Below, one piece after another: positions 7,475-15,247 of a stretch of DNA of 18,995 nucleotides. Each line of letters starts with the position of its first letter. Positions within the stretch are counted from its first letter, which is position 1. The translations under genes and the position numbers were made by a program. Under the pieces are notes generated by a model. The model was not told where the DNA came from. It was given only the letters and a program-made list of their open reading frames with translations, and ran no database searches. Source of the stretch: Alistipes sp. (GTDB taxonomy: Bacteria; Bacteroidota; Bacteroidia; Bacteroidales; Rikenellaceae); contig JAFSDP010000022.1 in assembly GCA_017436185.1 (NCBI GenBank), positions 1-18,995 on the forward strand, in the 5' to 3' direction.

Positions 7475-8362
7475 ATGAAACGTTTTCTTACAACACTGGT
7501 TTTGGCAGTTTTGGCATTTGGCTTTACTGCTTGCAATAAGGCTGAGGGTGGCTTGAAGTGGGGTGAAACCAACTATTTCAAGGATTCATTTCTGAAAAAA
7601 TACGAGCCTGTAGTGATGGCCAAAACGTTGAATTTTGGTCTGAACGAGGATGGCTGCGATCTGAGTGATACGGAGTTCTCGTTTGATGTCTATGAGCGCA
7701 CCCCGAGCGGTGAGATGGTCAAGGCGCAGGAGGTGGTCCTTTATAAGAATGGTACGCCCTGCCCCAATAATGTCCTTAAAGTAAAGGGTGGCGAAGGCAA
7801 GGTCGTTGTGGGTGTCGAGTTTACGCCCGAGGCTGCCGAGGGGTACCATACCCTCTTCTTGAAGGCCAAGTCGCTCAATGGACTGGATCGTATCGAATAT
7901 ACGTCGTTGGGCGATGGCTTTGTGGCCCGCAAGCAAAACGTGATGAATCCGGCCAACGAGTTGGTGATGTGGATTCTGATTGTGCTGGCCTCGGTTTATG
8001 TGGCTTGGGTGCTTCTGTTGCGTCCGCTCTTCTTCCCTCACGTGAAATTCTCGAAGGTGGATATCTATTACCCCGGCACTGCGGGCGAGGTTACGGTGCG
8101 CACCAACGGCTATTGCAGCCTGATTTTGAGCAACAAACCCATCAAGCAGAGCTGGTTGAAGAAGCTCTTTTTCGTGCAGGACCAAGTGGAGGTGAACGAG
8201 GTGTGGAGCTCGCAGGTGCGGATTGAGTCGGGCAAGGGCCGTAATGTAAAGGTATATACGGTTTTGGATGTCGATCCGTCGCCGCTCGTTATGACCGAAC
8301 GCCGTGAGCTTTTCCACGTTATCAACGAGGAGAACCAGCGTATTGGTGTCGAGACGTGGTAA
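7475..8362 (+). CDS. Lipoprotein-like single-pass membrane protein
   Basis: This 295-residue protein has a hydrophobic leader ending in a lipobox-like GFTAC, with the lipidated Cys expected at residue 20. A beta-rich, probably Ig-like, region (about 45-145) follows. A clear TM helix (164-185) precedes a C-terminal domain of about 105 residues. If both signals act, the N-terminal half is periplasmic and lipid-anchored at the inner membrane, and the C-terminal half is cytoplasmic. That would make it a bridge between the exported vWA protein encoded just upstream and the cytoplasmic tubulin-like protein. The role is inferred from topology and neighbours; no named family was recognised. Alternatively the leader is cleaved by signal peptidase I or kept as a TM segment. 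Confidence 0.75.
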   Translation: MKRFLTTLVLAVLAFGFTACNKAEGGLKWGETNYFKDSFLKKYEPVVMAKTLNFGLNEDGCDLSDTEFSFDVYERTPSGEMVKAQEVVLYKNGTPCPNNVLKVKGGEGKVVVGVEFTPEAAEGYHTLFLKAKSLNGLDRIEYTSLGDGFVARKQNVMNPANELVMWILIVLASVYVAWVLLLRPLFFPHVKFSKVDIYYPGTAGEVTVRTNGYCSLILSNKPIKQSWLKKLFFVQDQVEVNEVWSSQVRIESGKGRNVKVYTVLDVDPSPLVMTERRELFHVINEENQRIGVETW

Positions 8363-8402
8363 AATCATAAGCTGTCTATAACCCATCAAAACAGATAATC
8401 TT

Positions 8403-8765
8403 ATGGAGAACGAAAAGACGGAAGAGGAGATTGTCAATCAAATCTACGCTTATGCTGCCGATATGTTGTTCGAGCAGAAGAAGAGTGTAGCCGACACGAT
8501 GCAGAGCCTCATCGAGCAAGGCCTTACGGCTGAGCAGGCCAATACGGTCGTTACGCAGTTGCAGGAGCAGTACAAGAAAGAGGTCAATAAGGCGGCCAAC
8601 AAAATGATGCTTTACGGTGCCTTGTGGCTTATTGGCGGTGTGGCAGTGACGGTTGTTACCTACGCAGCGGCCACTGGCGGCGGTACCTATGTGGTGACCT
8701 ACGGTGCCATTCTCTATGGTGCCATCCAGTTCTGTGTGGGACTCTATCGTAAATTCAAAGCATAA
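8403..8765 (+). CDS. Small two-TM membrane protein
   Basis: The 120-residue protein has a charged, helical N-terminal half (1-65), including QSLIEQGLTAEQANTVV (34-50), which resembles a short helix-turn-helix repeat. Two TM helices follow (69-90 and 95-114), joined by a Gly-rich turn (ATGGGTY). The pattern GALWxIGGxxVTxxTY...GGGTYVVxxGAI resembles a widespread bacterial membrane hairpin of unknown function that I have seen in other genomes. It lies 40 bases after the lipoprotein-like gene and 34 bases before the tubulin-like gene, so it is probably a membrane adaptor of the same complex (inference). Confidence 0.75.
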   Translation: MENEKTEEEIVNQIYAYAADMLFEQKKSVADTMQSLIEQGLTAEQANTVVTQLQEQYKKEVNKAANKMMLYGALWLIGGVAVTVVTYAAATGGGTYVVTYGAILYGAIQFCVGLYRKFKA

Positions 8766-8799
8766 ATAACAACAAAATAACCTAAAAATTTCATACAAG

Positions 8800-11754
8800 A
8801 TGAGACCTTCAATTTATGTAGGTTTGGGTGGTACCGGTATCCGTGCCATTGCCCAAGCAAAGAAACTGTATGAGGATGTTTATGGCAAAGGTAACATCCC
8901 CAAGTGTATTGCCTTCTTGGCTGTAGATTTCAACCTGGCAGATATCAAGAACCCCGAACTGCTCACTTCGCTCGAGGATGATGCGTTGCTGATTCCCTAT
9001 AACGGCAGCCCGAGAGAGCACTACGAGGGCCGTGTTAAAAGAGGTGCTTACGGCTGGGTCTTCCCCGGCAATACCGATAGCTTGGCACACCGTATTTCGG
9101 ATGGTGCCGGTCAGGTGCGTACGACGGGCCGTTTCTACACCGAGTATATCCTCAACATCGTTGAGGCTGCCCTTCAGAACCGTTGGATGCAGGTGTCGAA
9201 CATCACCTACGTGAACGACCAAGGTATGTCGGTACCTTGCGAGGAGATTGATATTCACATCGTAATGTCGCTGGCCGGTGGTACCGGTTCGGGTTCGTTC
9301 CTCAACATTGCCGAGTTGATCAATCGTAAGTTTGGCAAGCGTGCCCACATCTTTGGTTATGGTGTGCTGCACGGTGTGTTCCGTGCCATGGACCCGTTCG
9401 GAACTCATACGCCGAAGGTGCGTGTAAATGCCTACTCGGCCATCAAGGATCTGGATTATCTGATGCACGCCTCGACCTCTTCTCCCGTGAAGTTTGAGAT
9501 TAACGGTGCTCCCCGTGAGCTGACCTCGCCGATTTTCAACGAGTTCTTCGTAATCGACAACCAGACTGCCAAGGGTAATATGGTGCCGAACGTGAAGGAG
9601 CTGTGCGCCGCTTTGGGTACCTGCCTCTTCGCCAGCAGTGGCGATATGGGTGCTACCATTCAGGGTGGCCAGTCGAACAACCGTTGGCAGCAGGGTAGCT
9701 ACGGCATCCTGCACAAGAAGGGCTGGGCACAGGCGCTTGGTGGTTGCCAGGTGGTCTATAAGGGCGACCTGTTGGCCAAGATTTATGGCTGCAAGGCGGC
9801 TGTTGAGCTGATTCGCAAGATGCGTCAGGAGGGCTCCGACATCTTGCAGAAGGCCATCGATTGGACGATGTCGTCGAAGGTACGCGAGGATGAGGGCAAC
9901 GACCTGCTCATCAACTCGATCTATTCGGTTGAGGCGTTGGGTAAGTTGAAGGGCCCCAAGGTGGCTATCCAGGACTCGCTGACCGAAACCCGTACGACCG
10001 TACAGAACTACATCAATACGTTGGTGGACTTCCCCGAGGCTAAAATTTTGGCCGAGCTTCAGGCCGAGAAGGATAATCTGCTTAAAGCCGAGTTGATGTC
10101 GATTTTGAGCGGTGACGGTGGTGTAGGTAACGCCCAGAAGTTCCTCAAGGTGCTGACTCGTCAGCTGGGTATTTGCCGTTCGGAGATGGAGGCCGAGGCT
10201 GCCACGATGAAGCAGCAGATGGCCGATAAGGCACCTGTTTTGGAGAAGGCACAGAAGGAGTACGAGGAGTATTGCGATAAGTTCTTCAAGACGTCCAAAG
10301 GCAAGCAGGAGCGTCTGGATGTTGTTTCGGCAACGGCCAAGGGTATGCTGAAACTCGCCTTGGAGATTAAGCGCCGCGAGGCTGCCCGTGACATCTTCGT
10401 GCATCTGTTGGATGTGGTCGAGAAGTATGCCCAGCAGATTCAGGCCATCAACGAGCTGCTCGAGAATCTGAGCGATGCTTATGAGGTGGAGTTGGCTGCC
10501 TCGATCAACCAGGGCAGCTCCCCGATTTTCGAGTACGATTTGTCGCTTGGCGAGCGTACGAAGATTACCATCAAGCAGGAGGATATCGGTTTGGCCGGCT
10601 TTATCTCGAAGCTTCCCAAGTCGCTCTTGGAGCTTGATGTCGATACCGAGCTTAAGCCCGCCATCGATGCTTATGTGGAGGGTCTGCCGCAGGCAGTTGC
10701 CTATCGCACGAAGCGCCTGATTGACGTGATCGATGCACTGGACGATGTGGCCTATGCACAGCTCAAGGATGCTATCGAGACCAAGGCAAGCAGCCTGTTG
10801 CGTCTTGATAACCGCAGCCAGGAGAACGACGGTGGTCGCAAACCGACCGAGCTGATGGTACACGAGTATATGATTTCGCTCTACTGCAAGGGCGATGAGA
10901 AGTGCCGATTGGAGAAGGATCACGCCTTCATCAGCCAGGCTACTGGTCAGGCGGGTTGCAAGTTCATTCCCAACCCCTGTGAGGCACTGCGTCAGAAGAT
11001 GTTTATCTTCCGTGCCGAGTATGCCTTCATCCCCTACTGTATCGAGATTTTCGACGAGGCTGTTGTTGAGGAGTATGAGCAGCAGGTGGCCAGTGCCAAT
11101 ATCGGCAATGCGACCTTCAACCCCCACTTCGACAAGACGCTCTACGAGGAGATGCGCAAGCAGAACTTCAAGTTGGAGCCCGAGTTGCCCAACGAGGCGA
11201 TGTTCTACTGGGTTTGCGGCCAGATCTTCGGTTATCAGCACGATACCGATCCCGACAAGCGTAGTGATGTGACCGAGAAGGTGACCATTATGGAGAAGGG
11301 TGACAACGGTGAGACCATTCGTGTTGCAAGCACCGAGCAGGCCGTTCACAACAAGTATATTGCTTGTCGCAAGGGCAAGTATTACTTCTGGCAGAATGAT
11401 TCGCCCACCAATGGTCAGGATAAGCGTTGGTATCCGATTGGCGGTGTTCTTACCGATAACCGTCTGACGGCCTACAATAACTTCAAGGCAATCACCTTCC
11501 CTGCCTATAAGGCAGAGTTGCATCGTCGTTTGAAGGAGATTTTCGACAATCTGGGTGAGGGGCTGTTGATGGCCAAGATCAACGAGCTTACTGCGATGGG
11601 TAAGCGCGATTATATCGATCGCCTGATGTGCACCAATAAAAATAGTGCTACCTACTATAGTCGTCAGACGCACGAGTCTGCGTTCATCGACCAGGAGTGG
11701 CATTATATTGAGACCGAGTTTGCTCAGACTGTCATCACGTTCAAACGTAAGTAA
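8800..11754 (+). CDS. Tubulin/FtsZ-like GTPase (Tubulin_2 type), long paralogue
   Basis: The 984-residue protein has the nucleotide-binding GLGGTGIR (8-15), the tubulin signature loop as SLAGGTGSGSF (157-167, with GGTGSGS at 160-166), and NAYSAIKDLDYL further on. An extended helical region follows, and a C-terminal part of about 200 residues (from PELPNEAMFYWVCGQIFGY) is absent from the short paralogue. Families of this kind are much longer than FtsZ (about 350-400 aa). Some have been linked by genome context to vWA proteins and proposed to remodel membranes. Codon choice is strongly biased (GAG, AAG, CTG), more so than in the short copy, which suggests high expression. It is the fourth gene of the operon, and the protease follows after 6 bases. 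GTP binding is likely; polymerisation is inferred. Confidence 0.88.
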   Translation: MRPSIYVGLGGTGIRAIAQAKKLYEDVYGKGNIPKCIAFLAVDFNLADIKNPELLTSLEDDALLIPYNGSPREHYEGRVKRGAYGWVFPGNTDSLAHRISDGAGQVRTTGRFYTEYILNIVEAALQNRWMQVSNITYVNDQGMSVPCEEIDIHIVMSLAGGTGSGSFLNIAELINRKFGKRAHIFGYGVLHGVFRAMDPFGTHTPKVRVNAYSAIKDLDYLMHASTSSPVKFEINGAPRELTSPIFNEFFVIDNQTAKGNMVPNVKELCAALGTCLFASSGDMGATIQGGQSNNRWQQGSYGILHKKGWAQALGGCQVVYKGDLLAKIYGCKAAVELIRKMRQEGSDILQKAIDWTMSSKVREDEGNDLLINSIYSVEALGKLKGPKVAIQDSLTETRTTVQNYINTLVDFPEAKILAELQAEKDNLLKAELMSILSGDGGVGNAQKFLKVLTRQLGICRSEMEAEAATMKQQMADKAPVLEKAQKEYEEYCDKFFKTSKGKQERLDVVSATAKGMLKLALEIKRREAARDIFVHLLDVVEKYAQQIQAINELLENLSDAYEVELAASINQGSSPIFEYDLSLGERTKITIKQEDIGLAGFISKLPKSLLELDVDTELKPAIDAYVEGLPQAVAYRTKRLIDVIDALDDVAYAQLKDAIETKASSLLRLDNRSQENDGGRKPTELMVHEYMISLYCKGDEKCRLEKDHAFISQATGQAGCKFIPNPCEALRQKMFIFRAEYAFIPYCIEIFDEAVVEEYEQQVASANIGNATFNPHFDKTLYEEMRKQNFKLEPELPNEAMFYWVCGQIFGYQHDTDPDKRSDVTEKVTIMEKGDNGETIRVASTEQAVHNKYIACRKGKYYFWQNDSPTNGQDKRWYPIGGVLTDNRLTAYNNFKAITFPAYKAELHRRLKEIFDNLGEGLLMAKINELTAMGKRDYIDRLMCTNKNSATYYSRQTHESAFIDQEWHYIETEFAQTVITFKRK

Positions 11755-11760
11755 AATCCT

Positions 11761-14700
11761 ATGTTCATCTTTGCACATATTTTTATAGGCAAGGAGTTTA
11801 CGGATTTGGTATCAGGTATTGGCCGTGCCACGCTCAAATATGGTGGTGGCACGGCCGTTGCCAATATCAACTATATGGTTGCCGATTGTTCCGACGGGCA
11901 GCTCAACCTCTCCCGCTTGCGGGTGGAGAATACGGCACCCGCTCCCGAATTGATTGGTGCGGACCATTACACAAACTTTTCGTGGGAAGCGTTTCCTGCG
12001 ATTGCCTTGCCCGAATTTGGCAAGAAGTGGCGCGAGGTCTATAACGAACTGATCGATGCCGGCGACGATGCAACGCAGCTCTATGTGATGTTGCACTTCC
12101 CGCTCTACAAGAAATCGAGTTTGGAGGCCTTTCAGCTGCTTTACCAGGGAATCAGCGGCGTAAATCTGCCTACGCAGCTCGACTTTGTGGGCTACACGAC
12201 CGATTTGGCACCGGTGATTGAGCCGACGCTCAAAGACCCCGAAGATGCTTCGACACTCATTGTGAAGTATGCCGAGTTCCGCAAGAAGATGAAGATGCCC
12301 GTGATGCAGCATCTGATTGTGATGCAGAACGCCAATCGTTGGGGCCTTACGTTGAAGCTGAAGCCCGATTCGTTGGTCGAGGTGATTACTCACTTTGCCC
12401 TCTCGTGCAGCACCAACTACAAAGAGCTGCTTCCTGCCACGTTGAATTACAAAGATGTGGTGGCCTTCGGCCTCTCGTCGTTGCAGGTCGATAAGTTCCT
12501 GATGGTGGATTATCTCTTGCACAGCGCTATGCTCAATGCAATGGATGTCGCCTCGGTGAATGACAAAGAGGTAAATGCAAGCTATGCCAACGAGGTAGCC
12601 GCCTCGTTGTTGAAGGGTAAGCCGCAACTCTTGAGCCGTTTCTTCGAGGAGTACGACACCGCCAAACTCGAAAAACCCTTCTCGGAGGTGCAGGCGCAGT
12701 TCCAGAAGGAGGCCAAGGAGGTATTGGAGCAGTGCGAAAAGGTGCTGGGGCGCGAAAAGAGCATCCCGGTCAAGACGGCTATTTTGGCTGCTTTGCTCTC
12801 GAAGACCGATTGCGAACTGTTTGCCCAGTCGGTCTATAACCGTGACGGAGTCTGCATCTACGACCTCTTCTCCGAAGGGCTGGACTTCTTCATTGCCAAT
12901 GATTACGGTGGCTACTACGCCGACGAGGAGGGAAACGGCCCCGTTAATCCGATTCCCGAGCTGAAGGAACTCGATGCCAAGGTGATTGATCTGGAGGCCC
13001 AAAAACGAGCCTTTACCGAGCAGATGGCCCAGCTGGAGCAGCAGATCCAGGGCAGCCACGAGGTGCAGCATTGCCATATCGAGGATGGTGTGTTCCACTT
13101 CAATGAGCAGGATTTCCGCCTGATGCCCAACCTCGAGCAGGAACTCTTGGAGGAGACCTTCCAACCCAAGGAGGGTGGCTATATTCCCGAGAGTATCGAC
13201 CTGCGTCGCGGCTTCCGCCCCATTCAGAATCAGGGCACGCAAGGCTCCTGCCTGGCACACGCCCTGACGGCCATCTTCGAGTACGCGATGAAGCTCAGCA
13301 CGAACGAAGAGTTGGATTTGAGCGAGGCGTTCCTCTACTACAACGCTCGTGATATGGACCAAAATCCCGATACTTCGGTCGTTACCGACAAGGGCTCGCG
13401 TGTAAAACCTGCGGTTCAGTCGTTGGGTAAGTTTGGTCTGGCGCAGGAGCAATACTGCCGATACAACGATAAGGACTACACCTCGAAACCCTCCGAGGAG
13501 GCCTATACCGATGCTGCCAAGCGCAAGCTTATCAAGGCAATGAATGTCGGTCGATCTACGTCGGCCATCAAGGCGGCCCTTGCCGAGGGTTATCCTGTGG
13601 CTGTTGCCTTGACATTGTGTGAGAGCTTTGCGAAGGCTTCGTTGGATGGTTACGTGCAGATGCCGACCGAAGTCGAAATTGAGTCGCTGTACGCAACGGC
13701 CGATGAGGAGAAACCTCGCCATTCCTGCCACGCCATGGTGGTGGTGGGTTTCAGCGATAAACTGCAACGTTTCATTCTGCGCAACTCGTGGGGTGATGAT
13801 TGGGGCGAAGGCGGTTATTGCTACGTGCCCTACACCTATATGGATCACGAGAAGTTGTGCCTCAGCGCCACCATCCTGACCGAGATTGACTCGTTGTCGC
13901 AGGTGCGAATGATCGATATCCCGACCCTGTCAGTGAACGATCAGGATCTACATATCCGCTACTACATTGTGCAGGCGATGCGTGCCAAGGTGGAGGCCGA
14001 TTTGCAGGCCTTCCAGCAGCGCCGTCAGCAGCTCTTCTTTATGTGTACCGAGCTCACTACTCGTTTCTCGTCGCTGCCCCACGTGCGTGATGAGTACCTG
14101 CGAGTAGCCGACGAAGCCTTGGAGAAGCGTATCGGGGAGATGCGTACACGCCGTCGCGAGATTGAAGAGAATTTGGAGACGTTGGCCAAAAACCAGCGCC
14201 GCTACAACCTCTTTACACTCATTCGCATCATCTGCTTTACGTTGGCTGTGCTGGCATTTGTCTATAGTTGGCATTACCTGTGGCACCAGATTGATTGGCA
14301 CTACTTCGACCTGCGTTGGTGGGTGAAGTGGGTGGTCATCGGCGGCTACACGCTTTGGTCGGCCTATATGGCACGCCAGCGTTGGAAGTCGTATCGTGAG
14401 GCCAAAAACCAACTCGAAGAGGAGGATAAGTCGTTGCAAAAGGAGATTGTGGCTACGCAGAAGGTAAAGGCGCAGTTGAAATACAAGACCTATGCCGCTT
14501 ATCATCTGTTGCAGATGATGGATGGTGTGCGCAACCGTCTGGAAGATAAGTATCTGAACTTCTTGAAGCTGCTCAACAACCTGCGTGCCTGGTATCAGGA
14601 GATTTCGCTCTCGCAGAAGAAGATTGAGCTGGATAAACCCATCCCGACCTTCTCGTTGTTGGACCAGGCGTTGTTGGATCAGTTCTTTGAAGAGGTGCTG

Positions 14701-15138
14701 AAAAACGACGACTCGTGCGAGATTGACTTTGCCGCCGCTGTGACTCCTCAGCCCTTGGCCGATGCCGATTTGGGTAAGTTGCGTCAGCATTTGGTGGATG
14801 AGACCATTGTCCATTTGTGTCGTCATCCTCGTGTGGCCCAATTTAACCTTGCGGAGCATATCGTAAAAACTCCGGCATCGTGGGTAAAGAGGGTTGAACG
14901 TAAGTTGGCGGATGAGTGTGCTCGTCAGGCCGATTTGTTCATCCACTTCAGCGCACAGGCAAGCAACGATATTGTGTGTTCGCAGTATCTGTTGGGTCAC
15001 AATGTGGTAGAACATCAGGTCAAACTCGGTGAGAAGTTTATGGGGCTTACGGGCTACTACCAGACCGAGGATCCCTATCGAATGACCTACATCACCATCT
15101 CGACCCTTGAGTTCAAGGATTGCGAGGCGCTGAAGTAG
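11761..15138 (+). CDS. Membrane-anchored papain-like (C1-type) cysteine protease, multidomain
   Basis: The 1125-residue protein has an unrecognised N-terminal domain of about 395 residues and a coiled coil (about 403-430). A papain-like domain follows (about 475-700). Its active-site set is complete: Q491 in QNQGTQGSC and catalytic C497, six residues apart as in papain, H657 in CHAMVVVGF, and N675 in RNSWGDDWGEGGY. A second coiled coil (about 740-815) leads to two TM helices (about 818-838 and 852-872). A third coiled coil (873-930) and a C-terminal domain of about 195 residues follow. There is no signal peptide, so both ends and the protease are probably cytoplasmic, next to the tubulin-like protein. 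It ends the operon. The substrate is unknown; the tubulin-like proteins or the adaptor are candidates (inference). Confidence 0.85.
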   Translation: MFIFAHIFIGKEFTDLVSGIGRATLKYGGGTAVANINYMVADCSDGQLNLSRLRVENTAPAPELIGADHYTNFSWEAFPAIALPEFGKKWREVYNELIDAGDDATQLYVMLHFPLYKKSSLEAFQLLYQGISGVNLPTQLDFVGYTTDLAPVIEPTLKDPEDASTLIVKYAEFRKKMKMPVMQHLIVMQNANRWGLTLKLKPDSLVEVITHFALSCSTNYKELLPATLNYKDVVAFGLSSLQVDKFLMVDYLLHSAMLNAMDVASVNDKEVNASYANEVAASLLKGKPQLLSRFFEEYDTAKLEKPFSEVQAQFQKEAKEVLEQCEKVLGREKSIPVKTAILAALLSKTDCELFAQSVYNRDGVCIYDLFSEGLDFFIANDYGGYYADEEGNGPVNPIPELKELDAKVIDLEAQKRAFTEQMAQLEQQIQGSHEVQHCHIEDGVFHFNEQDFRLMPNLEQELLEETFQPKEGGYIPESIDLRRGFRPIQNQGTQGSCLAHALTAIFEYAMKLSTNEELDLSEAFLYYNARDMDQNPDTSVVTDKGSRVKPAVQSLGKFGLAQEQYCRYNDKDYTSKPSEEAYTDAAKRKLIKAMNVGRSTSAIKAALAEGYPVAVALTLCESFAKASLDGYVQMPTEVEIESLYATADEEKPRHSCHAMVVVGFSDKLQRFILRNSWGDDWGEGGYCYVPYTYMDHEKLCLSATILTEIDSLSQVRMIDIPTLSVNDQDLHIRYYIVQAMRAKVEADLQAFQQRRQQLFFMCTELTTRFSSLPHVRDEYLRVADEALEKRIGEMRTRRREIEENLETLAKNQRRYNLFTLIRIICFTLAVLAFVYSWHYLWHQIDWHYFDLRWWVKWVVIGGYTLWSAYMARQRWKSYREAKNQLEEEDKSLQKEIVATQKVKAQLKYKTYAAYHLLQMMDGVRNRLEDKYLNFLKLLNNLRAWYQEISLSQKKIELDKPIPTFSLLDQALLDQFFEEVLKNDDSCEIDFAAAVTPQPLADADLGKLRQHLVDETIVHLCRHPRVAQFNLAEHIVKTPASWVKRVERKLADECARQADLFIHFSAQASNDIVCSQYLLGHNVVEHQVKLGEKFMGLTGYYQTEDPYRMTYITISTLEFKDCEALK

Positions 15139-15159
15139 GATTCGTTTGTAGTCGATAAT

Positions 15160-15194
15160 GGGGCGGGAGGGTAACACTTTTCGCCCCTTTTTTT
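15160..15194 (+). terminator. Intrinsic terminator of the vWA-tubulin-protease operon
   Basis: GGGGCG (15160-15165) pairs with CGCCCC (15182-15187). The stem can extend inward through GGAGG/CTTTT with G-U pairs to a 6-base loop. Seven T follow (15188-15194). It lies 21 bases after the protease stop. Confidence 0.85.
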
Positions 15195-15222
15195 GTGCTT
15201 CGCCGATAAAAGCGTATATTTG
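15192..15222 (+). promoter_or_regulatory. Consensus promoter of the lemA-like gene
   Basis: TTTG (15192-15195), exactly 19 bases and TATATTTG (15215-15222) match the Bacteroidota sigma consensus perfectly. The -33 box is built from the last T bases of the preceding terminator. The predicted start near 15229 excludes the in-frame ATG at 15158 and supports 15248. Confidence 0.85.
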
Positions 15223-15247
15223 TAAGAGCGAACAACAAATAACCGAA

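Noticed and set aside
6479..8437. Antisense open frames over the vWA and lipoprotein genes (309 and 283 codons)
   Set aside because: The sense frames have a signal peptide, MIDAS motif and lipobox; the antisense products have none.
8809..11778. 989-codon open frame antisense to the long tubulin gene
   Set aside because: It mirrors the tubulin gene almost end to end and is explained by that gene's narrow codon choice. The translation shows no family features.
11812..13848. 678-codon antisense open frame within the protease gene
   Set aside because: The sense frame carries an intact papain active site and a long conserved architecture. The antisense product is a low-complexity mirror of it.
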